Source: Onchocerca volvulus
Taxonomy: Eukaryota; Nematoda; Chromadorea; Rhabditida; Onchocercidae
Direction of reading: 5' to 3'
Length of the DNA stretch: 64,000 bases
Assembly: GCA_000499405.2 (NCBI GenBank)
Contig: HG738138.1
Coordinates: 23,217,097 to 23,281,096 of the forward strand
Shown here: one piece after another, positions 1-13,300 of the stretch
Position numbering within the stretch: the stretch's first letter is position 1
How the letters are laid out: every line of letters begins with the position of its first letter
Translations under genes and position numbers: made by a program
The notes under the pieces: model-generated
What the model saw: only the letters and a program-made list of their open reading frames with translations
Database searches by the model: none
Told to the model about the DNA's origin: nothing

Positions 1-1203
1 TGATACTAACGCATAAAATAGTTGCATTAATAATTATTGTCATTTCAATTTTTTATCACACACAGTTACACTGTTTGTTTACTTAAATACAAATCACCAA
101 ATACAATAGTTAAGTTTTCATTCCTTCCTTCGTTAATTTATGAATATCTTAAATATTTTATTCATAAATATTGTAATCTGAATGTTGCCGTTAGCTCTTT
201 CAAAGATATTTCAAATTTATTTGAAATTTTCAATCTCATATGCGACATAACATCGGAAAAAAATCCGAGGAAAAAATTATCATTTCAGAGAAAAGTTATC
301 ATTGTCAAATTTCATGATAGTCTTAAGAATCATTTGGAATATCATGTAAAAAATACTATTATAATATTATAATAAATTATAGTATATATGCAAATTTAAG
401 TTTATGCAACAAAAGAATTATTTTAAGTTCATATAATAAAAGCGAAAGTGAAGTGCCAGTCATTGTCACCAAATGTGACTGTGGTCAATGAATCGGAAGT
501 ATTTTCAGTGATTACCGTTGATGGCGCTGAAATGATATCATATTAATAAAGCTGTACTATGAAAATCGATAAAGAATTTGTCCTCATGTACGTCACTTAT
601 AATAAATAGGCTTCATAGTTCCTGGATATTCTTCTTTCAGAAAGCTTGTACTAATAATTATCTTTGAAGCCTGCGAGCTACAGTCCGAAGAAAAGTCCAC
701 AATGAATTGCAATTGGCATATGTAGATTGAAAATAATATTGAAATTAAAAAGACTCATTCAATGGCAATGGGAATCGATCAAGAAAAAGCCTACCTATAC
801 TCAAGATAAAGAATAAAGTGAACTGAAAAACTGATTTAAATATTAAGGAAAAGAAAAGCAATTGCCTATTATCATCACCTCTGTCGTCATCTCGAAGTTT
901 GTCATCATTTTTTTTTTTTTTTTTGATCATATCATTGTCACTTACCCCTTATTGATGAACTCTTCTGCTATTGCTGACATTGTCGTCGCTGTTTTTCCGA
1001 TATTGATGACATTATTATTGTTTTTTCTGTTGTTGATGAATTGTTGTTGTTTCCTCTGCAGTTGGTGACATTATTATTGTTTCTTTTATTACTGGTTACA
1101 ATACTATTGTTTTTTTTATTATTGATGACGCTGTTTTTTTTTTTAAGTGGTGATGTTGTTGTTGTTTCTTTTGTTGTTGATGACATTGTTGTTGTTTCAT
1201 CTG
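1..1203. other. No clear gene; AT-rich 5' flank and repeat edge
   Basis: I see no gene I can support here. A plus-strand open stretch at about 37-372 has very biased, AT-driven composition and no convincing splice sites or family match. From about 900 onward the sequence becomes a low-complexity tract of GTT/GTTGTT triplets that belongs to the repeat array of the neighbouring mucin-like gene. The plus-strand frames through that array read as poly-Leu/Val and are shadows. A second Thr/Asn-rich minus frame (968-1216) could be a further exon of the mucin or simple repeat decay. Confidence 0.5.
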
Positions 1204-1905
1204 CTATTGATGACATAACGTTATTGCTATTGATATTGCTATTGCTATTGGTAACGTTGTTGTTGTTGTTCCTTTTGCTGTTGGTGAAGTTGTTGTTGTT
1301 CTTTCTGTTGTTGATGACGTTGTTGTTGTTGTTCCTTCTGTTGTTGGTGGCATTATTGTTGTTCCTTCTGTTATTGGTGATGTTGTTGTTGTTCTTTCTG
1401 TTATTGTTGACGTTATTGCTGTTCCTTCTGTTGCTGGTGACTTTGTTGTTATTCCTTCTGTAGTTGGTGACATCGGTGTTGTTCGTGATGTTGTTGTTGT
1501 CGTTCCTTGTATTGATGGCGACATTGGTGTTGTTGGTGATGTTGCTCCTTCTGTTGTTGGTGATGTTGCTCCTTCTGTTGTTGATGATGTTGTTCCTTCT
1601 GCTGTTGATGATGTTGTTCCTTCTGTTGTTGATGATGTTGTTCCTTCTATTGTTAGCGACATTGGTGTTGTTGGTAATGTTGTTCCTTCTGTTATTGATG
1701 ATATTGGTGTTGATGATGTTGTTCCTCCTGTTGTTGGTGACTTTGATGTTGTTGGTGATGTTGTTCCTTCTGTTTTTGATGACGTTGGTGTATCTGGTGT
1801 TGTTGTAGTTATGCCATTCACATGAACATTGTCACCAATTTTTCTTTCATTGCCAAGTGTCATCCGATTGACAAATGTCAGTACTAAAATGACAAATATC
1901 AGCAT
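1204..1905 (-). CDS. Secreted Thr/Ser-rich mucin-like repeat protein
   Basis: This single open frame encodes 233 residues. It opens with a hydrophobic stretch (MLIFVILVLTFV) that looks like a signal peptide. About 200 residues of imperfect Thr/Ser/Pro repeats follow, built on units such as EGTTSSTT, EGTTSPTTP and EGTTTTTS, which are typical substrates for dense O-glycosylation. The last residues (LPIAIAISIAITLCHQ) are hydrophobic, so a GPI anchor or membrane tail is possible. Such proteins in nematodes are usually surface-coat or secreted mucins. The coding DNA is a degenerate array rich in GTT/GAT triplets on the plus strand, so copy number is probably variable and assembly errors are likely. 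Further exons at either end cannot be excluded. No specific family is recognised. Confidence 0.6.
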   Translation of the reverse strand: MLIFVILVLTFVNRMTLGNERKIGDNVHVNGITTTTPDTPTSSKTEGTTSPTTSKSPTTGGTTSSTPISSITEGTTLPTTPMSLTIEGTTSSTTEGTTSSTAEGTTSSTTEGATSPTTEGATSPTTPMSPSIQGTTTTTSRTTPMSPTTEGITTKSPATEGTAITSTITERTTTTSPITEGTTIMPPTTEGTTTTTSSTTERTTTTSPTAKGTTTTTLPIAIAISIAITLCHQ

Positions 1906-4351
1906 CAGAAATATTCATCATTATGCGCATATTTATTCCAAATCTTATTTTCACATTAATAAGCAAAGAAAAAACTGGAACTGTTAGGAGGAATTAATGG
2001 ATTTCATTGATTTGCTGTTTATTTTCTTGACTATTCCGTAAACTATTCAATCAAAGTAACATAAACTATCTATCTAAATTATCTACAGGGAAAAGTATCG
2101 ATGATAATTTATTTTGTAAATCAAAAGGAAACCTGCAATGAATAGTATGGCATGAAGAAAATGAGATGACATTTTGGAAGACTAAATTGATAGCGAAGAA
2201 GATATGCTTATAAAGCGTGAAGCAATGATATCAATTCCTTCCACTTCAGAATATCATCAAAACGAGGAGGTGCTCAATTTGTATCTCTTCGTCTTTTAAT
2301 TTTTAACTGTTTGAATTGAGTTTTTTGATTACAAGCTTGCTGATAAAAAGTCAACAAAATATCGTGATCAGAATTCAACGAGTCTTTGAGACGATACAGA
2401 TTACGATGGCGCTACTGTCTCTCTCCATCTCTTCGAACAAAGATAAGCCGTACTGAGAAGAAAAACGCTTTTTTTTTAATGACCAATTTTGACTGCCAAA
2501 AAAATTGGTCGTTGATAACAAACAAAATTGTCAAGTTCTTTCCGTTGCGAACAAAAATTATCTTGCCATAAAAAAGCACAAAAAAAAAAACCTTATCTTC
2601 TTCTTATATCCCATTCCACCCTTAATGTTGCATTTACTTTTTCTGTTTTTAGTTTCTTGTTTAACATGAAATTCAGAACTTTGTCTTAATTTTAAAGTAA
2701 CTTTTACCTTGAAATACTTAATATCAGTAGCCAATTTTTTTTGTCATGCATAGCACAGACACTGAAATTCTTCTCACACATTTGCGGATATCCTGTCAAA
2801 AAACTTTTTCCTCGCAAAAAGTGTACGAATTCTGATGAAATATTCAATAATCTTCTCTCTATAAAAAAAAAGAAAAAAAAAAAAAAACTTCCTACTCTTA
2901 CGGATACCACAGCAAAATAAAGCATGGAACGACACTCAGATCTTATGCATTTCATAAAAATTTCAATAAAAATGTTGTCTATTGCAAAGAATATCATAAA
3001 ATCTATTATTATTTTGATTGTAAATAAATGAAATTCGCAAATATTAATCAAGAAATAAAAGAGATTTTATGAAAAATATTTGGAAAACTAATGTTAATTT
3101 CTTAATCGCGAAGCAATTTAATACTTAAAATTAGAAGATGGGAATAAAAGTGATCTTTCTTTTTAGATCTGCTTATTCATTTTTTTTTTTTTATGTTCTA
3201 AAAAAAATTTGCAGTTTTATTCGCAAGTCAAAAAACAGAAATTTTGAAAGATGCCAAAAAGTCCACAATTATTGCTTAATTATTTCATTTTCTCATCAAA
3301 TAAACAAAATGCAAAATCAAATGAGATGCAATATGAACATTCAAAATTTAAACAAAAAAAAAGAAAAAAAAAATTAGAAAACATTCAAAAATGAGAAAAA
3401 CAATGGAGGCAAATCAATAATAGTAATGATCTATAAACTTCATTGTTCTTTATTTCAGAAACGGAAGTAGGATAAGACTTAATAAATAGTAAGAAATCGG
3501 GAGACTGACGAAGATTTTCTAGTTGTTAAGATCATCTGACAGTCAGAATGACTGAAGAAGTGAACTATTCAAGATTCCCTAATTTACAATAAGATTTATA
3601 GCGCCTAAAAAAGAACAAACTATCACAACAATTACAACATAAATCTGAAACATATAAACAGATTGGACAAATGAACTTATCATCATGAATATTTCGTGAT
3701 TATTATCCACCGTAAGTTTTAAAACAATGATTTCTCGATCATTAATTTGATTTCTTTATCATTAATTTTCCTTATGTGTTTTTCGAAATATTCAACAGAA
3801 ATTGGAACGATAACAAGTGGATGATTAATTCAAAATCTCATAAATAAAGATTAAGCAATGACTGGTCTAAATGAGTCTCAAAATAAACTCATGGAACAAA
3901 AAAATAAACTAAGACTTTAACAAAGAAGTAATTCACTCACCTTTGGTTCAAAATATTTATCAGTAGCAAAATGAGAGATCTACACTGACAGAATAGCATA
4001 ATTTAGAAAAAAAGTCATATATTAATAAAATATAATTCAGCAAATGATTATTTGAAGACTATTTGATCGTTATCAACCATTAATAACTTGTAGTATTAAT
4101 TTAAACATGATGTTTATATACAATTTACTACACTAAGATAAAATTTTCCAATTGATTTACTAAATTACTGAATTCAATAATGAAAAAGTAGAAACCAATG
4201 CGCCAATAAAATTGAAAGAAAAAATTAATTTGAAAGACATGTTGTGTCTAAAGCTAATATTTTAGTTGAAGTACAATTTTACCAAATCTAATGAAATTTT
4301 TAATTGTTTTTTGAAGTCATGAGAACAAATATCACTGCATACAGAAAACTT
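1906..4351. other. Intergenic; no supported gene
   Basis: About 2.4 kb of AT-rich sequence with several A and T homopolymer runs. One short plus-strand stretch near 2195-2280 reads as an exon-like acidic peptide (containing EDMLIKREAMISIP) with no start, acceptor or partner exon, so I do not call it. The left end of the RdRP gene lies at the right edge of this interval. Confidence 0.6.
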
Positions 4352-7300
4352 TTAAGGTAATTCTTGGATCCGCTCATAGACTAATCGAAGCATCATATCA
4401 CTGCGTAACTTATTGTCAGCTTGCATATTTGAAGTCGGTTTTACAGCAAGTACATCACGTAACCGATGCAATGATTCCAGCGTACCGAATGCTGATACCA
4501 TAACTCGATCTAGAAGTTTTTTTATGAAAGTAATAATAATATATTAATTCCACTAAATAAAATAATTTAATCAAATTTAACTCTAAAATATTTATTGATC
4601 AGTTCAAATCAATAACAGGATTAAATATCATCAAATCCGTTTGCTTTTTTAAAACTAATTTAAAACAAATTTTGCCAATTTGTGCTTGCTAAACATCGAT
4701 GTTCCGAACTAGTATGATAAATTTTAAAGCAAAAGAAGCAATTCCTATGTAAAACTTTGTTTTTTTCCAATTTAAATTTCGTTTGTTTGCTACGTACTTT
4801 CATGAAATCACTTTAAAATAAAATTATCTAGATTGTCAGTACGTTACATAACATTTTGGAATATAAACAGACACTGATTACCATTAAATTCGATTCATAA
4901 AGAACAGAAAATAAGCTAAAGTCGGACACCAACTTTTTCTATCAGGAAGTCTTCTCAAATATAAATGATGCACACCCGAATATCGTATCATTTTATTTTT
5001 CAAATTCTCATCATGAGAGCGCAAATCTTCCGGTAATTCGATAGTAAAAGGTTCAGCTTCAATAAAACTTTGGAGCTGAAATTTTCCAAGAAGAATATCG
5101 TATGCAAATTAAAATGTTATACGATTCTATAAGTAGTCTTTTTCATAAATTTGATCGTAAGATGGAGTGAATCATAATTATCTAAGTGACAATCCAGTCA
5201 CCATGTAATATTCATCATTCACATCATTGATAAATCGAGTCCACAAAATCAAATTTATGAACAAAACTTACAGATGAATTCCTTGCTGATATCTGCTTCC
5301 TTTGAAATACTGACAATTCGTCAAAACGACTAGTAAGCACTATTCGATAAAAAGTTTTAACAGCTACCTGAAAAAAAGACTGATTGAGAATTTAAGATCA
5401 AAATGTTTAAAAAAAATTCACAAATTGAATTTCGTTTTTTTTTTTTTACGAAGAAAATTCCCGTTGAACCTGTCCCAATAAAATAATAATAAATAATGAT
5501 TAAGTTAAATAAAAGCAAAGCACGTTTTGCTAAATGTTATAACAATAAGCATGCCAAATTGAAAAGTGTAAACCTGATGCAAATCGAACCACTGGCCACG
5601 CATTAATACTGAATGATAGCCAAGATTCGGTTGCATAAAATTGAAAATTTTCATCGTCTCGAATGATCGTGAACTCAAATACTGAAGAAATCGCAAGAAG
5701 CATTTCCCGACACCACCAATTAGATTATTCAAATCATGAATTTCGTCTGAATTTTCCATAGGAATTTCATCGGTCTGAAAAAATCATCTTGCTCAAACAT
5801 ACAATCCACCTAACAAATGAAACAGAACTGTCTTCTGTAACAAAAAGGAAAAAAATTAAGAAACTAGGGATTAAAATGAAAGCAAATTTTCGAAGACTTT
5901 TTGAAATTAAATAAGTTTCAAAATCCTGTGAAATAAATATTCCGGCAATGAGTGAGCTCTATATTTTCATATCCAAGACGTTTCAATTATTTTAATTAAA
6001 TATTAATCTGGCAAACTAATGAAATATTTTCTCCCAAAATAGAAAAAAAGATACCAAATAACTGCACTCACACAGAGAGAACTATGAATCTTAAGATAAC
6101 TTCTTAAGATAGTCCTTTAAATAACCTGTTCAAGAAAAACATAGTTGCGTATGTTTTCACCACTTATATATCCTAAACCATATTGTATTAACAATAAACA
6201 TAAATGCTCTCGCTTCAGTCGTCCTTCAAATAATTGTTGATGTTCACCCCATTTGCATAATACGTAAAACAATTTGTCCAATCCTAAAATGAAATGATAC
6301 ATAATTGTATAGCAGATACTTCTTTTCACTCAAAATGGAAAATCGATAAAACGAATCATTCGTTGGATCTACAGAATACTAAAACAGTTGCAAGAGAACA
6401 TTTAATTCATATCTTTATATTTCCTGCAATATCGCTTGATGGCATGCAGACCAGATGCACCTTCTGTTAAATGTCCTATTGTTTCATCATAATCTTCTTT
6501 ATTATTGTCACAAAAACATGTCACGACCTGGAAATTATCAATTATCTGTATTTTTTAACTTAAGAAAAAAAAACTTTTTTCGTTATGAAAACAGAAATTC
6601 ATGGTGAGAGCTCCAGCAAAAGGATTCAAAGAGGTTAATGGATGTTATCAATGCAAAATCCCTCGTGGACAGAAATTTCTGCAATTTTGAGCATATTTGA
6701 ACGTCACTTCAACTTATAATTTATCAAAAGTGAAGAAAAAAAATCCTCTATTTAAATTGCGTTGTTTTTTTACATATCACAAGAAAAAAAGAAATGAGTT
6801 ACAAATCTTAGATAACTTCAGTTTGCCGGGGCGATTAAATATAATTAAAAACTTTAAAACTTGAAAGAACAAAACAAAGAATCTGACATTTGATACATGC
6901 TCATAAAGAGGATCGACGGTTAATATATTTTGCGAAGTTAATATGCAATTTTCCTTTTTTATCTCAGCAAGTACATCCCATGCGATCCATGCAAATGATA
7001 ACAATCTTTCACTTGCATTCACAGCCCTGCCTGAAAGCTCATCAGATTTTAAATATTTTTCATAAAAGTGAAGAAAGCAAATTGGCCATGGTCAGGAGAA
7101 CAATTAAAAAGCGCATGAAATTTATCAGAAAATTTATATTTAAAATTAACATATTCGGGAAAATTTCCAAAAAGTTCAAAAAATTGTCAACAGAGAAGGA
7201 AGTTGGATTAGAAAAACATCCAGCTCTTTTCCACTTAATAAGAGATTTAATAAAATTAAAAAAAAAAGGCTAAGACTTTAAAATTTCGATAAATTTTCTG

Positions 7301-10300
7301 TGTAAATGGACATGGCATACAGTCGAACAACGGACTCCTAAAAGAGACTAAGGTTGCTTTCCTTTTGATTCCATTTCGAACTTTTTTTTGACATCCATTT
7401 ACTACAAAGAATACTTTTGAAATATTTAATAAGTCAAGTATTCCCGCATAAAAAATTCATCATTTCAGTGTAACTTACGATAACAAACAATGTAATAAGC
7501 CGATGCTTTCTTTTTCATCTCCACAGTCGGACACTTACAATATCGTCGTTCAATCATATCCTTGTTATGAAAATCATCATCTGGTTGAGTACAAGACATA
7601 AAACCACCAAACTCTTTGAAGAAACTGTGCCGAAAACTGAAAGAAGATACAAAAATTGATCAATGAAATGATTTCATAAATCTAGTGGATTATAGAAAAG
7701 TTAACGAATAAAAATCAGTTTGACATTCTCTCACAAAATCATTTACCTCATAAATATGTTCGTAAGTTTTTGTTCAATAATAAAATTGGTATTAAACTGA
7801 GACATATCATCTGTATCTCTATCACTGATTCGGTTACGAATTTTACTAATGCAACCAGAAAATAGTTGACCTTCATCCTGTATTCCATAATTATCCATAA
7901 GAGCCTAAAAAGCAATCAAATATAAGAGATGAAAGAGAAAAAGAACAACTTATGGGCGAATTCTTACAAAGACATGATTGAAATAACATAGCAAAAATCA
8001 TGAAGAAAAACCTTACTTTAATATGAGCGGAGTATACAAGCAAATTTGATTTCGCATTCTCCTCATAACTTTCCCAACCGTTGTATTCTAAGAGGAAATC
8101 CACTGTTACTTGTGAATGCTCTTCGGATGCACTGGTTATTGTAAGAACATCATGGACTAGTCGAATGCGCCTGAAAAAAATTTCTGAACAGCTTTTGGAA
8201 AAAGGGATTCACTGGTCAAATGAATTCAAAGTAGAAAAGACACAAAAAAACACTTCTTACTGCAGCATAATTCTTATCGATTAGAATAGAATTATGTTGC
8301 ACGCACGTCATTTCTTTGGGATAGACCTCCATGGAGATAACCTTTCAGTTAAACTTCAATAACTCCCTATCAATTTTGGCAGTTTCTTAAAGAAAGGGAA
8401 AAAAATCAACAAATACCTAAATAACTGTCCCACAAGGCGAGTTGAAACATATGAAGGCTCATGATTTTTGCACATAAAATCAGGCCAATGTTCTGGACGT
8501 TCAGGCGGCATGATTTTCCCATCCTCTCTTGTACCCCAATCTTTGAGAAGTGGTTTTGGAGGCCGTCCTGTCTTCGGAAAATCCACAGACTGAGAATGCT
8601 TTTCTGCTATACTTATGCAGACCTGAAGTACTCTAGAGAACAGTAGTAAAATGATATATCTGAAAACAACAATAAAATTAAAATAAATCATTAGCACTTT
8701 TCCACTGTCCAGGACAATAGTGACACAACTGAACAATTGAAATAATATAGAAATCTTGTCAGCTTACTTCAATTTTTAAGGTATTAGTTCCATCGGATTA
8801 TTCGCTTATTCAGCCATTACTATAATTGTACGAATATAACGTGTTCTAATTGTGTGCCATAAAAACAAAATTTTTTAAAAGATCAAAAAAGAAAGATTAA
8901 CATCGCTTGTGATTCCAAAAATGTCAGAATTTACGAGAAAGGCATTCGCTATAGCGCCAATTGAATCCTGTTTAACATATTCAACATAAAAACGCCGCAT
9001 TTCACGCACCTGAAACTGTGATGAATGCCGCATTTCACGCACCTGAAACTGTGATGAATGCCGCATTTCACACATCTGAAACAGATGAAACCATATCACT
9101 AATCAATATACGTATCCCTAAAAAAACTCGATGTAAAAAAATTTTAAGAAGCCCTGATATTGTTTTCAACAGTATTAAGTCTTATGGTAACAATGATATA
9201 GATAAGAGACTAGTGGTATAGTTTGGTTTTATTGGATATGGTTTCATCGGTTTCATCGGATAAAAAAAGAAAAAAAAAAGAAGGCAAGAAAAAAAAATAA
9301 GTAATGTAGCATGTATTTTTCAAAATATTTATATTTATTGACAACTGTGAATGGCTAGCGAATTCTGATAGAAACTAACAACATCATCCTCCCCGAGGTC
9401 TTCAGGTGGTCGAGCAAGCTTACTGAAATCCATCGGCTCTTCGTTATGATCAAATAACATTTGGTCATCCCATATGACGCTATATTCATCGCCATCCAAA
9501 TCAGATCCTTAAAAAATGAAAATGAATTTATAAAAGACAAACATTTTGTAATTTATAAATTAAAAATTGAAAATTTAAACTAAAAATTTCATTGGTCAGT
9601 TTGAATCATTGACTGATGACGACGGATTGCACACTGGATTCTGGCATCTAATAAGTGGCGTTGTAACGGTTTTTAAAAAGAATAAACGATTGTGATTATG
9701 TAGTCGTAAAATCATACAAAACCGAAGACAAATTTGAGCCGCACACAATGACAGAACACTGAATAGTCATTGGAATGAATTTCGCTATTCTGTCAAATTT
9801 TAACATATACAAATTCCTAAAAATTTAAAATATAACTAACCAGCCATTTCATCCGTGTGTGGTCGTGGACCATGCTGTGGAAAAACAACCACATCAACTA
9901 AATGCCGTAATTCGGGTAAATCAACAGCCTCGAAAACCCTCACATCGCCAGCAACTATTGATGGATTTTTCGTCATTAACACGCGACCTATAATATAAAA
10001 AAAAAAACTTAGACTGATTTAGTAGTACCAAATATTTTAATGATTTTCAATTTCTAAATTACGATTGAATTGAAAACAATTTTTTTGGTTAGTCACATAG
10101 AGGAGATTAGAAAATATATTAATAAGGAAGGGAAGTCCATTAAAACGAAGAATATGAATAGAAAAATAAAGTGGACCCGAAACCATTAAAACAAATTGCT
10201 ATCACAGTGAAAAGGCTTTTTGATATGAATTGACAATGAAACACATGAATGATAGACTAATAGTTCTTAATCAATTTCATGTATATGTATATTAACAGCA

Positions 10301-13300
10301 GAAATCCAAATGAATTTTATTAAAATATTATCTGATGTATAATAAATAAAAAATCATTTTTTCTCGAGCAGAAACAAACCTTTAAGTATTGTTTTTGCTG
10401 CAGCTTTTGATGGTGTCTTCAAGGAAATGTTATTGGTAAATTGGACAAATATTTGTCCATACTGGAGTAATCCGGTTTCATCCAGAATACCAAACATACT
10501 TCGACCAAGATTTGCTGGTATTTGAATTTGTTCCTTGGATAACTGTTTTTCTAAAATAAAGAGCCAATATTAAAATTACTAAGTTCAGGAAAATAAAAGA
10601 ATTATGAAGCAGCTTTCGATTTCTAATATTATCACAAAACACTGGTACTGCAGAAATAATGAATTAATTTCACCATGGTAGAGTACTATCTCTCCTACCA
10701 TTCTATTGCATTTTTTCACAGTATTTTCAAAGAATTAAAATAGTCGCGGAAGATTTTAACCAAAAAAATATTCAGGAAAATTCAGGTCGACATATCGAAA
10801 AATAAAGAAAATCAAAATACTTAGTTAAATTAGGTAAATTTCCAATTTAAAGACAATTTAAGTTTGGTAAAATTTAAATTTCAATTCTAAAATCAAAAGA
10901 AAAGTTGAATTAAATCTCATAAGTTGCAGATTAAATTGTTTAGGCAACTTTTATACAAAATACCTAAACCTCAAAAAAAAAAAAGAAAAAAAAAATGGAA
11001 TGTAAACTTTACGCAATGTGAATCGAACACTGGCAATTAATAAACTATGAAAAAATGGCTCCTGCGTAAGGGTAAAACCTCGTGCTACTGATAAATATTG
11101 CACATTAATCCGTCTCGGAAATTCTGCTAGTCTTTCACGACATCTACAAAGGAAAAAATTTCACTTAAGATCTAAAAAATTTTAAATTTTGATAAAAGTT
11201 GATATGAGCAAAATAGAACACCGGTCAAATTATACAACGATAACCTGCTTTCACTCATCAGCGAATCAGAGAGGTGCAACAGCTGGCGATCAAGTAAACT
11301 ATGTATGCGATGGACTACGCGGCTATGTACATCAAATCCTTGTATATCACTTACCTATAATTTGAAAAAATCGATAGTCAGATCATCATTGATTTCAAAA
11401 TAAGTCTGACAACTTTAATCACGCCATATTTGGTATGGCAAAACGATCATTAAATTAGATATGTTTTAAATTAATTGCAATTTATATTTTTTTTTAAAGA
11501 AAATTAAAGCGAAAAAAAAAAAGGAAAAACATTAACCTGGTCAAGAATATTAATCAGCGGCCTATTCAGACAAACTGGTGTTGGACTGGAATATTTCACA
11601 ATTTCTATTATTTCTTTTCTTGGTGCATGAAATTTGTCCTATAAATAGAAGCTTTTTTCAGTAATCAAGATAAATCCAACCAAAACATAATTTTGAAAAA
11701 AAGGTAAAAAAACAAAAGATAAAAGAAAGCTGTAGAAATAAATTGTTCAGAAAAGAGAAAATTTTAATCGGATAGAGTTTTTCTTCGGGTTTGAAAAAAA
11801 AAAAAAATTTCCATTCGTTAATTTCGTCAACTTTTAATTTCTGCGGAAAAATTTATCAATTATATCAGAGTAAGTGAAATACTGAGCAAATCATACCTGA
11901 GATGGTCTAAATAGTACATCTAAATCATTCACTTTATCAGTTTTTCCATGTCTATCCTCTAAACCATTTCGTTCAGCCCATAATCGACGTTGCCGCAGTG
12001 CTGGATCAACAGAAAGCACACCTTTTAAACCTCGATGCCTGAACTTTAACCGGAATCATTAATATTTCATTTTATTTCATTTAGTATTAGTAAATACTTT
12101 ATTTAAATGGAAATACATGAAAGATTTAAAATGAAAAAAATTAAAACTTTCAAATTCTCATCCAAATTTAGCTTTCACTGACCTCAAACTTTTTTCACTA
12201 TCTATTCCTATTTCTATCATTAATATCTCAGCTATCGAATCATTTCATAGCTAGTACCCTAAATATATAATGATGCATGACCCACAATTCTGACAATTCT
12301 AATAATTTCTTTTAAAACAAGTATTGAAACTTCTCTGACAAAATGTGTGTGCGTAATGTACAGGAGTAAAAATAAATTATAATATAAATTATAATGTAAA
12401 GTAAATTACAATGACCAACTCATTTTATCTTATTAATAGAATATCATTCTTACTTGGAAGCAACTGGGTACACATCTGACCAGACCTAAATCTTTAGCGA
12501 TTTGTTCGGCAAAATCTTCTGATAATTTTCCAACACCATCTGAGAATACAAATGGCTCACCACAAGAATCTTTACCGCCTATTATGTCATATGTTTTATT
12601 GTATTTTTTACGTCTCAAAATAACGTCACTCTCCTGAAGTGGAAAATACAAAAAAAAAAAAAAGGAAAGTTAAAGAATATCAAATACAAGAATTATAAAA
12701 TAATTCTTGTTTGGAAAAAAAAAAGAAAAAAAAAACAATCCTATTATCGAATTCAGGAAAAAGGAAGAGATGGATTATAAATATATTTAAAAATTAAAAA
12801 AAAAATGGCTGGAACCAAAAAACGATCTAATATGTCAATTACCAATCTATGCCAGTATCAAATTTTGATGAACACACAAATCAGACTTAGTACTGGTTTA
12901 CCTTTGATTGTGTGAAACACTGCCCCATTCGAGACATTAATTTCGGAATATTAGTACAATCAAATTTGCCCAGCTTCGCACGAATCTTTTTCACTTTACC
13001 ATCATTACCATCATTAAAAAAATAGCATCCATTGTCACGCATTTGGGAATTTGATGAAGCCAAGTAAACAAAATGACAATCTGAAAAAAAGAAAGTAGCA
13101 TGCAATAGATTAAATTTAATATAAATTATACAGCACTGAAAAATATTTACTACAACCTACAGAGTAAAAAAAAAGTAGTATTTTTCCAGCTTAAATGATC
13201 ATATACAGCAAACTAATGATAGTTCTTAATGAACTGCAGGCATTATCAGATCTACTAAACAAACCTTGACTTCCTATTTCTGCATTATCGGAGAGAAAAT

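Noticed and set aside
1041..1808. Plus-strand Leu/Val-rich frames
   Set aside because: They are the antisense of the Thr/Ser repeat array and carry no start, splice or domain signal.
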